Shown here piece after piece: positions 1 through 12,375 of a stretch of DNA of 64,000 bases (position 1 is the stretch's first letter; the number at the start of each line of letters is the position of its first letter). The stretch lies in contig JAGUCH010000002.1 of the NCBI GenBank assembly GCA_019096065.1, positions 12,412,501 to 12,476,500 on the forward strand, read 5' to 3'. Below the pieces are notes generated by a model, which had not been told where the DNA came from, made no database searches, and saw only the letters and a list, made by a program, of their open reading frames with translations. The position numbers and the translations under genes were made by a program. This DNA comes from Paracyclopina nana (lineage: Eukaryota > Arthropoda > Copepoda > Cyclopoida > Cyclopettidae).

Positions 1-1320
1 AGAGGCTGAAGAATGCATCAAATTAGCTGGAAGAGCCTGAAACTGCCAGGGCAATAAAAAGTTAATTGTTTCCTTCATGCTTTATGGGAAAATCCTCTTA
101 ATTATCGAGAAAAAAAGACTACCCACGAAGACTTTTGGAAAAGTCAGATCGGCATCAAGCATCTTCGGCAGGGGGAGTTAACACTAGATGTACTCATACA
201 AAAGCACTCAGAAAATTGGCCTTCTAAAAGGTTAACGTCAAACTTTGGAATATCTCGTCTAGCATCTTGACAAGTGAAAGCTGTCGTTCAGCATGATTCC
301 ATAAAAGTAGTTAGCTTACATGGTTTCCCAAGTCCTCTCAGATACTCGAGCCAATTTGATTAATTTAATTTCAAGGCTTCAATGGCACGTAACCCCCCAA
401 AAATTAATTTTTTTTCTTTATGTCAGGCATTGTATTGTGAAGTACTGCCGTCTTTTCATGGTGATATTAATTATGATTTGACGTCAATTCCCAAGGTGAA
501 ACTGGCCTTCTTGCCTAATGCCTAATTGTAGGTCGTTACTCTACGTGTCATTTGATATGATTGGCGTCAAGTCAAACGCAGAATGCTGCTATAATTAGGA
601 TACACGCGCACATAAGGCCATATTTTACTTTTTTAGGAGACAGTACGCAGCTTTCCATTTTGTGAGTGCATTTTTTCACATTTCATGGCAGGCTTTAGTA
701 GTTTTGCAGAGTTGTTATAATTCATTATACTAATGAGACTGTTGACCTAGATGGCTAAATAATGGAAGAGAGGGGGAATGTAAAGGCGTTCCAAATTGCG
801 AGGCCCTTTGCTCCATAATAGCGAAGCTTTGATGGATTCTGACAAGTAGTAGGCCTAGTCAAAAAAGGGAACAACAATTAATGAATTTTTTTGGAAAATG
901 GAGCACAGAGTTTATTTCAGTTTTTTGCTGTCCTTATGAGAGATACAAATGCAGTAAAGGTGTAATAAATACATAAATGCCTAATTATGTTTTATGTCAA
1001 CATTGATGAGAATTCAACATAGACTGTCCAAGTTCAACCCTATCGGTAGTTCAATATTTTCCTTTTGAGATCATAGAAAAGATGATTAGAAAAACTAACA
1101 GTAGTTTACACTGCACTATCAGGAGCTACTTCTAAATTATCAAGCATAGCTACTCTACACAAGGATTACTGGTAGTAGTATATACAACCAACCAAAAGGA
1201 TTTGATTTTGATTCCCTACTGATAATAATCTTCTTTTTGTCATGGTCTTAGCACTCGATCCTTGTGCTAATAAGACGAACCAGTTTTCCACACTGAGAGA
1301 TATTTTTTCCACTGTCTTTG
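1..1320. other. AT-rich non-coding sequence downstream of the GPCR gene
   Basis: No open frame here looks coding. A minus-strand AATAAA (plus-strand TTTATT at 911-916) could serve as a polyadenylation signal for the minus-strand GPCR gene, but it lies about 750 bases past the stop codon and has no other support. Confidence 0.3.
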
Positions 1321-1325
1321 GTAAA

Positions 1326-1615
1326 TGTTGGGTACATTTTAACATTGGCTGCTTTGAGGAGCTTGTGGCTTTTTATTGAAGCCGTGACAAAGCTCCTGTC
1401 ATTAGGTTCCGTTTCATCAGTAACTTCCAAATGTGATCTTCACTTGTGCAACTTTTGAGGCATCGCCAAGACGAGCCAGTTGTCACATAGGTCATTGGCA
1501 AAGGCTCTGCGAATGTCAGCAGAGCAGACGCAATCGACAAAGAGTTTGAGCATCAAGCCAATCAGCTCAAGGTTGTTGGCACATGCTCGATACACACAGA
1601 TACCCATATACGAAT
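1326..1615 (-). pseudogene. Decayed tandem copy of the GPCR terminal exon
   Basis: This stretch is a diverged direct duplicate of the last GPCR exon (roughly 1655-1950), offset by about 330 bp. The minus strand encodes VYRACANNLELIG...CSADIRRAFA...NWLVLAMPQKLHK, matching TM7 and the proximal C-tail of the intact copy, and then, after a stop and a frame change, a second block ending in SHKLLKAANV that matches the intact C-terminus. The TGA after KLHK and the frame shift make it non-functional as a reading frame. It lacks TM6 and any upstream receptor exon. It could still be transcribed as 3' UTR of the GPCR mRNA, because it lies immediately downstream of the GPCR stop codon. Confidence 0.8.
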
Positions 1616-1664
1616 GTGCTACCACTAAAGGTCTCAAGCTGTCTTCGGCAAGAGTTGGGTACAT

Positions 1665-3991
1665 TTAAACATTGGCTGCCTTGAGGAGTTTGTGGCTATG
1701 TATTGAAGCCACAACCGCGCTCCGGTCAATGGGTTCCATTTCATGCTGTTCCTCAGAGACTTCCAAGGGCGATCCGGACTTGGCCAGCTTTTGGCGCATC
1801 CACAAGACGAGCCAATTGTCGAAGAGGACATCGACAAAGGCTCTGCGAATGTCCGCTGAGCAGAGGCAATAGACGAAGAAGTTGAGCGCAAAGCCAACGA
1901 GCTCAAGGTTGTTGGCACAAGCTCGATACACGCTGAAACCCACGTGCTTCTTGCGCTCAGCTGTGATGGACAGAGTGAGAAAAGCTGCTGGAGTCGTGCA
2001 AACCACAAACAAGACCACAATTGCTATCAGAACCACCACCAGCATTCGCTCCTCCGGGTTGTGTAGACCGCGTCTGCGGGTCGACACCCTGTTTGGGGTG
2101 CCCCTGGCACTCCGGGGCTTCGTCAGGGGTGTCAAGTGGTCGACCAGGGCAGTTGTGGTGGTTTTGGGATCAGCCTCCACATTGGAAGTTGGCTGGAGAT
2201 GATACAAAAATAGAAGCACCTTTATTATATGATAATCAGGATTTTATTGGATTAGCAGTTTCCGCTAATTATGTTCATTAGCCAGTCAAGGCCAGGTTGA
2301 AGACAATAATGCCAGGAACTTTTGCCAATGGAGCCTAGTTTTCAAGGGGCTCTTTGATGAAAGAAGCTGTGAGGAACTTTCCTCGTAGACTGCTGCTGCA
2401 CATATCTTATTAGCATAGAGCCCACTACTTAAGGATAATCTATCTTATCTTATTTGTCATCTGGCCATGGAGCACAGCAAGACATATTTTTTGCTAGCAA
2501 AAGTGCATCAAAACCTACTTTCTACTGATGTAATGAGTTTTGCTGGTTGCAGCTTTCTTTCGTACAAAATTGCCCTGATCTGCCATTTCGTGCACCTCAA
2601 AATGCGGATTATAATTTTGAATAATTTACCCTGTCGACGGAAATGGAGATCGGGTGTAGGTTGGTGGTGTCTGTCGTTAGTGGTGGTGCCAAAAGAAGCT
2701 TCCCATTTGATCCATTGGTCATTGAAGCAGACGCATGTCCATTGTTCCCATTGAGTGGGGAAGCAGACCGCCTTAGCTCATTGGTAGAAGCTCCATTTTT
2801 GGTGGTGGGCGTGCGGTGGACAGCAGGAGTTCCCTTAAGGACTTCTCGCTTTCGAGCAATCCGATTATACCTGACAATGATCAGAATGTTGAGGATGGTC
2901 AAGGTGACAATTGGACCGAGTCTCAAGAGCGTCTCGCTGACCCACAAGTAGACGTTATAGAGAGGATGCTCTGAGATCACACTGTTGGTGCTCGCCTTGT
3001 AGGTACAATTGATGTCACTGCAAAGAAATAGAGCACACAATTTAAAATTGCAGTCTAATTAAGGCCCATTATAGAGAAAATCTTTATTTAGCTAGCGCAA
3101 TTAGAGTAAATTGGCCAGCAATTGAGTCGAGCATTCGTTTTAGTGGCAAAGTGATGTAGCATGTGTGCTGTAAGCCTCTGTTCTTTATTTAGAAGACGAG
3201 CTTGGAAGCGCCGTAATTTAATTTGGCCCTATAACAAGCCACTCGAGGCTGTCACCAACATCCGTAAATTAAATTCATTCATTACTATGGATGAAAGAGA
3301 GAGGAAAAATGTCATAGCGCAGCGATATTCGAGTCAAGGACGAAGCTATGGAAAATCAATGGAAAGCTTACCCTGGTGTTGGCGAAGTAACGACAGGAAC
3401 AACAGGTGCCATCGATGGTTTGGTGCATGGCACCACGACATTCTCGAAGCACAGTGGGACATGCAACAACACCCCTCCCATGAAGGAGAAGAATATGGCC
3501 ACGTAGGCATTCTTGAAGGTGTGGATCCTCTGGAAGTAGGTGGGCATGTAGATGGAAATGTATCTGTTCACAGTCATGCAAATGATGATGTACACACTCC
3601 AGGCCATGAAGCAGTTGAGCAGAGGCATCATGAGGTGGGCATGGAAGTAGGCCTGAGCATAGGAGCCACTGCACTCCGAGGCTGTGATGGAAATCACAGC
3701 AGGAATGGCAATGATCAACACGCACAGGTTGGACACCGCCAGGCCCAACAGGTACACATACATGACACCCTTCAACTTGGGCCTCGTCAGCACAATCAGG
3801 TTCAAAATGTTGCCCACAATGCCCACTGCAATGATGAACAGTGACACATAGTTGTAGGCAATCTTGTTGATCAGGGCAACTGCTTCTTCGTTGGGGTCAT
3901 CATCGACAATGACCTCATCGATGACACTCTTGCTGCTGACTTTGGCAATGGCTGAGCCGGAGCTCTCGAGGTCTTTGAGCGCAGCCTCCAT
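1665..3991 (-). CDS. Rhodopsin-class GPCR, neuropeptide (FMRFamide-receptor-like) type
   Basis: Three coding exons join in frame: 3991-3372, 3017-2630 and 2192-1665 (1536 nt, 511 residues). Donors are GTAAGC and GTAAAT; acceptors are TTTGCAG and CATCTCCAG. Exon 1 holds an acidic extracellular N-terminus, TM1 (with GNILNLIVL), TM2, the ECL1 cysteine (SEC), TM3 ending in NRY instead of DRY, and TM4. Exon 2 holds the ECL2/TM5 region and a long Ser/Asn-rich third cytoplasmic loop. Exon 3 holds basic residues, TM6, TM7 (NFFVYCL in place of NPxxY) and a cytoplasmic tail. The MYVYLLGLAVSNL stretch in TM2 resembles the FMRFamide/dromyosuppressin receptor group; the ligand is inferred, not shown. The first ATG lies directly after a TTTTGTCCTTCCAG acceptor, so a 5' UTR exon must exist upstream (see 12187-12375). 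Confidence 0.83.
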
Positions 3992-4003
3992 CTGGAAGGA
4001 CAA

Positions 4004-5171
4004 AATTTATCATTTGGATGTCAGATCGACAAACTCATCCAAGTCGGTAAGATTTGCCAGGAAATCTTGCCAAACTGTCAGAGGCAAAATTGAGATTCAT
4101 TGTGGTGGGAAAAATATGAAAAAAGACAGCTAGGTATGAGACTATAGGCCTAGTGTACAACATCGCGTGCATGCATCAACAACATCATATTGATTCAAAT
4201 ATGCTGGGGGCTAATGTTATGCTTCCTGTCAATCAGAATAAAGTAATACTGTTATGAAACCAACTTTTTATCATGACCTACTTTATATCCAAATGTTTCA
4301 TGTCTAACACTTGTAGTCGGCATAAAAAGTCCAATCTTTTCATCACCTGCTGATGTGAATTGCTACACATTTTTCTCAAGGACATTTCAAGCTGGCTTTT
4401 GTCTTATTTCACTCAATGCAATGAATAACAATTTCTCCCCATGCAGTTTGGCAAGATTTTTCAACTCATCTTCCCAACAATGGTGAGTTTGTTCAAAAAC
4501 TTCAATATAAAGAGACCGCTTATATCAAGAGGCGATGGAGAAGCAGCAAACACTCTTCAAGTAGACACTTTTTTAATTGAATTTTCTGCTGAACCACTTC
4601 AGACACAAGAGATTAGTTCAACTCTTCCACTACTGCAAGAAATCCCCACAATCTCTTCTAGTGGTTTTTATCTAGATTTCAGAATACCAGTTTTTAACTC
4701 GCTAAATTCAAAGCAATTTGTCCAACAATTTCCTCATTAAATGCCATCAAACTCATTCCGTGGAATGGAGGAGGCTTCAGTGCATTCACAAATGATGCAA
4801 ATCAGCTGCAAGCCCTAATTAATTTCAATTAATAATTAACTTTTGCAAGAGCATCAAACCTGAATTATAACTGAACCAGCTAGACACCTTTAGGTTGGTA
4901 ACAGAAGAGGAAAAGTAATAATGTTTTAAGAGGTTCTTTTCCAATTGCACCCGTCTTTAGAGGCAAAGATGAGAAAGGTTCATCTACTTTTTTGGTATAA
5001 GAGCCATAAAGTGGATGGGGGGAGTGGTCCTAACCAATTAATCAATAGAGTAAAGAGAAAAAGTATAGTGAGGTGACTTCTCAAAAAGTCAACTGCCATA
5101 TCTAATGCATCTATAGGGTGTTCATCTAAGCCTCGTTTCCTTAAAATCTTACGACAGCCTTAAACGAAATG
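4004..5171. other. Non-coding, intron or intergenic
   Basis: AT-rich sequence with no recognisable exon. The 99-residue open frame at 4441-4740 on the plus strand has no family signature and ordinary local composition. If the 12.2 kb block is the GPCR 5' exon, this is intron. Confidence 0.4.
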
Positions 5172-5175
5172 CTTA

Positions 5176-7298
5176 CCCCACTAGAAAAATGAGGTTATAA
5201 ATTACTCGATTTATAAGGCTTTTATACTTATAAATCTAGTATAAATCTCTTAAATATAAGAGTTTCATGTCACATTTTCGCAAAAATTTATAAGGGAGGG
5301 CCAAAATCACTGAATTATCAAAAGTGAATATTACATTCAATTATGAAGTTATAGGTAAAATGCCTTGATATTATTCATCACTGAGTACATGTACTTCATT
5401 TAAAGGATTAGCTACTTGGGTTGGGCGAACTGCTCCGCTGTCATGTTTGGCTCATGAATCTGGAGATCCTTACTACTTTTTTATCAGTCAAGATTTTTTT
5501 AGATCATGCGTTTTTACTCATTTGCAAGCATTCATGTGGTAGCATTTGTTGCCATTATCACTAATTAATGCTAAACTGCTTTGTTATTCATCACTTCATG
5601 TTGCAGTGTCAGTTATAATATTTTTTAAAAATTGCTCCTAGCCTTACCTTCCTTATGAATCGCTTATAAATAGGTATTGGCTTAAGGCATTTTTTCTTAT
5701 TTTTTGTTTGCATATTTTTTAAAAATTTCCTTGATTTTCTGCTCTCCTATGAAACCCATATAAATCCATTGATTTATAAGCTTGACATTAGTGTTTCATA
5801 GGAGTACTTTTATTCCAGCGTTTTAAAAAAATTGTCCATACATAATTGTCCCTTATACTATGAGATTTTTATGTGGGTTTATAAGGGTGCAGCCTTATCA
5901 AACCCTCTATAAACTGTGAGAATTATAAGAGATCGCCCTTCCTCAGAATTTAAGAAAGTTTATCATGGATAAGTTCAATCCTGAACTTGTCCATGATACT
6001 TTTATTCTGGAAGAGTATCAAGGAAGACTCTTTGAAAAATCAATATCTAAGATATCATGAAAAAAATTGAAAAAAAAAATGAATTTCAGATATTTCATAA
6101 AAATTAATGCATTTGAAAATTATGTGAAAAATCAATTATGCAAAGGCATTACAAGGTGTTGTTGTGTAATTATTGATCCAAAATAAGTTTAGATCAAATA
6201 ATATTAATGATTCTTGAAATTTTTTGCATGTATTTCAGCTACTTCTTGTAAACAGTAAACTAAAATTAAAAAAACTAGTCACAGCGCCATCTACAAACAG
6301 TTTATGAAACTATATTAATTATAATTAGCATAATGTAATGAAAGCCTCATGACACAAGCCTTTTATTAGTGATTTATACGAGAGCGGGTTTTTTCAAAGT
6401 TAAGTCTAATTCTAGATGAAGAATTTCTATTTAGGAATATAGCATTACTACCAGTTGTAAATAAATATGCTGAAAGGATTACAATATCCTAAGCTAATTT
6501 GCATAATTTTATAAAATTGTATAACTGTAAACTATAAATCCCTTATAATGGTATAAGGGATTCATATGTGATGGAAATTGATGTAGTTCCTGGACAAAAG
6601 TTGAATTTCACTCTACTAGCAGGCTACCCAAACTAAATGAAGGCATTAAAAGTAGTGAATGCATTGATTTAAGGTAAATGCAAAAAGTCACCCCAACACT
6701 CATTTTTATATGACACAATCAGGGATTTATAAGGGACAATAAATTTCATTAAATCTGATTTTTCTCAAAATTTTTGCTTATCATATGATATTTATTTTTA
6801 CCTATCTTGAATAACCAGATAAAGGAGAATCATGTTAAGTTATTTTTTCCTTGATTTGAGCACATTTAGTTTTTATGACTGTTTTATGATGGACATGTCA
6901 GCTATAAAACTCTAATTTGGCATAGGGGTTTTATGATGCAGATGTCATTTTGGAAATTAATTAAGGAAAACATAATTTCTCTCTACTAGCAGTGAACACA
7001 AACTGTTTGAAGGTATAATCACTAATGAAATGAGTAATATCCTTGAAATCTAAAAATTTGAGATTTCAAATTTCTAACTTAAGGCACAAAGAGGGATTTA
7101 TAAGAGTCCATAAGGGACAGAAAAAAAGAGAAAAAGGTCAATTTCAAATTTTTTTTACTAATCTTAAGATAATTTTTTCATCACATCTCCACTTACCACA
7201 TATCAGAGAAGCCATAAAACCAAAAAAAGTGCAATCACAGCAAAAGTGATTTTTATGAGGGTTTTATACCATAGTTATGACGGACTTTTCTAGTGGGG
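5176..7298. mobile_element. 2.1 kb terminal-inverted-repeat DNA element, non-autonomous
   Basis: CTTACCCCACTAGAAAA at 5172-5188 recurs as its exact reverse complement at 7286-7302. If the element starts at CCCC, both ends are flanked by TA, the target site used by Tc1/mariner-like elements. The interior is very AT-rich and full of a TTATAAG/ATAAGGG motif (for example near 5216, 5288, 5879, 6546, 6724 and 7097), and two segments around 6611 and 6980 resemble each other (CTCTACTAGCAG). There is no transposase frame; the only open frame (68 residues at 7043-7249) is lysine-rich and unrecognised. It therefore looks like a large MITE. Family assignment is inference. Confidence 0.65.
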
Positions 7299-7303
7299 TA
7301 AGT

Positions 7304-10300
7304 TTTCGTACTTCTGGTTAATCAAAACACTTCTGGCTCATATGACCAAAAGAGGTCGGAAGAGTGGAAAATTGAAGCTATGAAAAGTGAGTAAAAATGA
7401 TCAGTTCTGAATTGGAAGCTTAAGTAAAACGCAATTTAAGGGAAGGAAAAAATTTCCTTGGTAGGTGAACACAGCACTAATTGCCAAAAAAAGAACTACT
7501 TCACTTAGCTAGGAACAGGATAAGAAAATTGCCTTAATTTATAGATGGACACGACTGACAACTTTTTTGCATCCATGTTTTCGATTAGTTTGGTTTTTGC
7601 AACAATTATTCTGATTGGGTAATTTCCTCACAAAGGAAAAAGCTCTATTGATTGGCCAATTTTCTGGAACTGGTTATATTGTAACTTATGTCAATTTGGA
7701 CCAGATTTCTCCCCCTCTTTTTTTCTTGCCTTTCTCTGACCTGACATGTCATAGCTTGTAGATGATCCTGGCCAAAGTAGACCAACTTTGGCAGATAACG
7801 AAGAGCAGCTCTTCTGCAAGTTCATTCACCTACCGAGTTCACAATGGGGGAAGAGGAGAAGTAACTCAAGACAATTAGACTTTTTTCCTGCGGCTGCGCT
7901 GCTCTCCAAAATCCACTGCAACAATGCATCAGATTACCAATCTGCAAGGTTGCATTTCACCCACAGTGCTTTTACGGTATTGTTCTTGCAGAAACTTTTT
8001 CATCATCATCAAATTCCCGCTTCATTCTTGTGCTGCTCAAAAAAATTGTAAATGGTCGCCAGGGCAGCAGCCCGGCTCTCAAATATGAGAAAATAAATTG
8101 CCAACAGCAAGGCTCCTAGAGAGATGAAAAAATGGGCTCAAAAAGGTTGCTTTAGCCCGTGTTTCATCCGCAAAGAAATGATCAAAGTGGGTCAGCATAC
8201 ATCTGCTGTTCCATGAACAAACAGCTGACATGCATCATTACAAATTATGATAAAGAGATTTAATGATGCAACCACATTAACATAATACCATGCTGCATAA
8301 GATGGTCCGTGGAAAAAATCAATAAGCAAATAAGGCCTGCGCCCGCGAAAGCAGTAGAATAACTTACCAGGCATATGCTGAGAAAAATGAATGGGAAAAG
8401 TTTAGTCATTAATTTAGTGTGCTACAGCTGATTCAGTGGATCCTTTCAGCAAATAAAGTGGCCCACTTTCTCCCCCCTGTCAATTTTATGGCCCTCAAGA
8501 GGAAAGGGCTTACCTGATTTGGAGCAAGAAACAATGCGAAATAAATATTTAATCAAGCACACGCTCAGCAACTAGAAGGACAATTTTTCAGGCTTTTCAG
8601 GGGGAGTGTTCAATGGATGATCCTTATTGACCTACTTTCCACATCCTTGGTCTTCTTGCAATAATGCCAAGATCTCAAACAATCTTTGCTAGATCTTCGA
8701 AAGCCTGGCTGGTCTTCGCCAGACTTATCAGCTATCTGATAATAGCTCAGGCCTCCTTGCTGTACGATGGAAGAAGTGCTTTCTCTGAGCCCCATAAATT
8801 GTTCATTGTCAATGACGGTTTATTTTTCCCAATCCTGCTGCAGTAATGGTCCATGAAGGACCCTCAAAACCAGGTGTCAGATTGTGCATCGGTTCAATCC
8901 AATGCTTTTTTCTGAAGCAATTCCCTTGGGAGTCTGGCTGAAGACTCTGCCTAGGTTTTTTGTCATCTTTTAGCAAAAAATGAACCCCATCAAAATACTT
9001 TGAGTGGGTGCAACGATAGTCATCTTAACTTGAACGAATTGAGACCATTAGACATGCATTGTGCACCATTGAGCAATGTGCATCCTTATTTGTTAAAAGT
9101 CCATTGTGAATGACTTGCACTCCATTGCGGATCATCGTGCAACGGGAATGCTAGTCATAAAGTGCTCTGCTAGAAGTGAAATTGCTATGAAACTCGACTT
9201 TCACTGCTAATGCCAATGTCGACAATTTCTCGGCAACTTCTCGGCAAGCTTAATTGTTTTCTGGCCAAAAAAGTGCAATTAAGGGTAGACACACAGCTTG
9301 ATTTTAGCACTCTCTGCTGCTGATCACACTTGTTCAGCTAATAGATTCTTGGGAGCACATGACTAAATTGGGGGAGACCCCAACTCCTAATAATCCTCGT
9401 GCAGCTGTTTCATTGAAAACTAGGTCATCAACTCGAATCTTGTCGAAAAAGATGTGACCTGAGTAGTGCAAGATTTACACCTGGGCAGCAATGTTTACAC
9501 ACACACACATGATGCTAAGGTTATTGTGGAAAAGGCCAAAGTTCTCAGTTTACTTTTGCAAAAATGCCTTGTTGACACATAGTCGCTCAAACACACATTC
9601 ACAGGGCTGGCTTTCTCGATGAAAGTCATGCTCCATAACTTTTACATTACCAGCGAGACACTTGAAAACTTGTGCAGAAATTGCTTGATGATCTACTTCA
9701 GAGTGTAAGCCAATCTAAATGAGCTTTTGAAAATTAAATTTGGCACCACAATGAAGAGCTGAATTTGCTCCTTTATAATATGAACAAAAGGAGAACCGCT
9801 AATTCATTATTCATTTTACTATTTACATACTAATCTCATAGATGGAACTTCTTACTAGGTAATTCATTATTCACTTGCAAAGCATTAAAATATAGCCTGA
9901 AGTGGCATTGACCTAGTAGACAATGTGGGCACAGTGTTGAAAAAGCATTTTTCTTTCTTAGAATTCTAATGCTTCCAATTAAAGCAGACATTGACCCACA
10001 AGACAAAATGGCCTGCATTTCTGCTTTTTCAGAAAGATAGTCAAACTTGAATACTTTAGTGCAAAGATAAATTCCCTAAATGAGTGAGGAGGATGCTCCT
10101 GTTTGTCCTCATCATAAGGATAATATTTGACAAGATCTAGGCCTAGTGTCAGACCAGCTTACTTTGGGCCTAAGACTAGAAGAGGGATGTGTCACGAGAT
10201 CAAAACAAGCTCTGGCTAGTAATGCAATAATATTTTGACCTCAACAACTTTAGAAGTAAAAAATGACAAACATGGTCATCACATTTGGTGCCTCTAACTT

Positions 10301-10870
10301 TCTCCTCCTCAAATTACTCCAGGTTTCCCAGATACTCCCATTATGAGGAGGAAATTATAACTAATGGAGACATTTTTTGGTAGCTGTTGCCATGGGACTG
10401 ACTGGAGGCTTCAAAAGCAGATTTTGACCAAGGCCTAGCCTTGATACTTTTTTAGGCCTTTTTTGTGCCTCTGATTGGCCTTGATAATGGATCAGTAGTA
10501 AACAGAGACCGGCATATGGCATCAATCGATGAGAGCGACAGAAAAAACAAGGCCAAAAAGGCCTCTCCAATCACGTCAACATTGATTAAAAAATACATTC
10601 TCCTGCTAGCATGCAAGGTGAAATTGGAAAGAGGCCTTGTCAAAACACCGGCTCTGACGTTATGCATTGGCTCTACCTACTGGAATACAAGTGGATTTAC
10701 CCTAAAATGTTTGCTTAAGAAAACCATAAAAGTTTAAGAGTGGCCCTTACCAGAACAACGAAAAAACAAGGAAAATCCAGCAAAATGCTTTTTAGAAAGG
10801 TACCCATCACAGAAACTTTCTTTGGCAAAGTTCATGTTTAAAATTGGCTTTCAAGATGAAGACGAATATA
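7304..10870. other. Non-coding, nothing recognised
   Basis: AT-rich sequence with short random open frames only. A short CA run sits near 9495-9510. No exon with both splice sites and family similarity was found. Confidence 0.4.
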
Positions 10871-11022
10871 GCCCGGTTCCAACACGGGAAATCAGCATAG
10901 TACAGTGCGGTAAACCAGTTAAGTCAGGTCGAGCTGAGCGCGCGAGCTAGCTGTGACCTGACTATGCTAAAAAGTCAAGTTACGTCTCTTGACTATGCTG
11001 ATTTACCATGTAGGAACCGGGC
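10871..11022. mobile_element. Short foldback element with GCCCGGTTCC ends
   Basis: GCCCGGTTCC at 10871-10880 and GGAACCGGGC at 11013-11022 are perfect inverted termini. Inside are further inverted pairs, CATAGT/ACTATG and GTCAGGTC/GACCTGAC, so most of the 152 bp can fold into one hairpin. It has no coding capacity. A diverged partial copy lies at 17518-17580, which shows it is a dispersed repeat. Confidence 0.7.
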
Positions 11023-12186
11023 TTATGTCAAAGTTCATTTTAATTTTCCTGTCTCTCAAAAAGTCTTAACAAAAGGGCAATTTATGGGCAAATCCATGCT
11101 AAATTGATCTATGGCATCATGATAAATAATGCCTTCTTTCTCAAAAGTCCATTAAGATTTTTCTGCCTCAACTTGGTCATAAATCAAAGCATCTCAAAGT
11201 GCAAGCAATATAGCAGGATTGAGCTACAGCCTCAAATAAAAAAGCTTTCAACGCAAAGCTGAGGTAGAAAATGCAAGTTCCACCATATTTTGGGAAGCAA
11301 ATTGCTCTCCTAATTTCTCCCATTTTTCCTTCATTTTACTTTCTCCTTCATTCTTGTACGAAGATTGAATGGACATTGTCATCTTATTATTAGGCGGCTC
11401 AAAATTCAATTTCTTGCTAGCTAAAAATAGGGGAAGTGATGAGAAGTGTCCTCAAAGTATACTGAAATTCTTTTCAAGTCAGTCAACAGCATTCCAAATA
11501 TGTGTCTTATCTGACACCTAGTTGATGTTTTAGAAAGCAAAAGCCGGAGGAAAAGCTGAAAAAATGGGAGATTAAGCCAAGCATACAGCTTCTAATTGCA
11601 AGCAATGTTTTCTCTAGCACAAGTCTTGCTTGAAGAACAATTAGGCTTGAAAAACAAGTGTAATACGCCTGCAATAATGTGCAACACACCATATTTCTCG
11701 AAGAAGACATCTCAATATAAGTATCAATTCTACTAGACAAGATGGCGCTGAGTTGATGGCAGGATTAACTCATGGCAGAGTTGCCAGATGGCCTCGCAAA
11801 TGAAATGGCCCAAATCCAAAATTTTGATGGCTACAACAATACTAAACTCAACATTATTTTTATCCTCTTTTCAGCAATATAAGAACCCTCTTATGATCAT
11901 GATGAGGCTTCCACATCTGATGTAAGCAAAAAAGCTCTAACATGTCTCGCCGGCAGCAAGACTAAAAAATATGATTAACTACACATGCAGTCTCTCCCAA
12001 GAGGACCAGAAGTTAATTAACTCATTGGATATTGAATTACAGTGTCAGGTCGGCAGCAGCCACATATGAAATGTGTCAAATATCCCTCATGATCAAAACT
12101 GCATAAGAAGTCACTTCTTCAACAAGTTGTTCAGTCATTTTCAAGGCTTCTAAACAATAACAATAGAGTGTGTACAAATGTCTTAC

Positions 12187-12375
12187 CTTAGAAGCGAAGC
12201 GGTGGTTCCTTGGCCTCACTTGGGCTGAACTGAACTGGCTTTGGTTCGATTGAAGCGTTTGCCAATTATAGTCGAAGTACTTTTGCTCTCTCTTCCTTCG
12301 GCGACTCACAAATACTAAAAGCAGTGACGAGAGGGGCGACAGCGCGAGTTCGGTATTGTAAGCAAGCAGCCGCCG
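12187..12375 (-). promoter_or_regulatory. Candidate 5' UTR exon and promoter (possibly of the GPCR gene)
   Basis: A locally GC-rich block ends on the minus strand in CTTCTAAG followed by a perfect GTAAGA donor (donor at 12186-12185). The next minus-strand acceptor followed by a plausible start codon is the TTTTGTCCTTCCAG before the GPCR ATG at 3991, so this could be its untranslated first exon across an intron of about 8 kb. The exon has no long open frame of recognised content. The link to the GPCR rests only on orientation and splice signals. Confidence 0.35.

Noticed and set aside
3161-3844. 227-residue plus-strand open frame
   Set aside because: It lies antisense to GPCR exon 1, has low-complexity His/Gln-rich composition and no splice or family support.
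4441-4740. 99-residue plus-strand open frame
   Set aside because: No similarity, no splice context, composition as in surrounding non-coding DNA.
8340-8390. Possible 10 nt micro-exon on the minus strand (TTTCTCAG ... GTAAGT)
   Set aside because: Strong-looking acceptor and donor occur by chance this close together, and no partner exons are recognisable.
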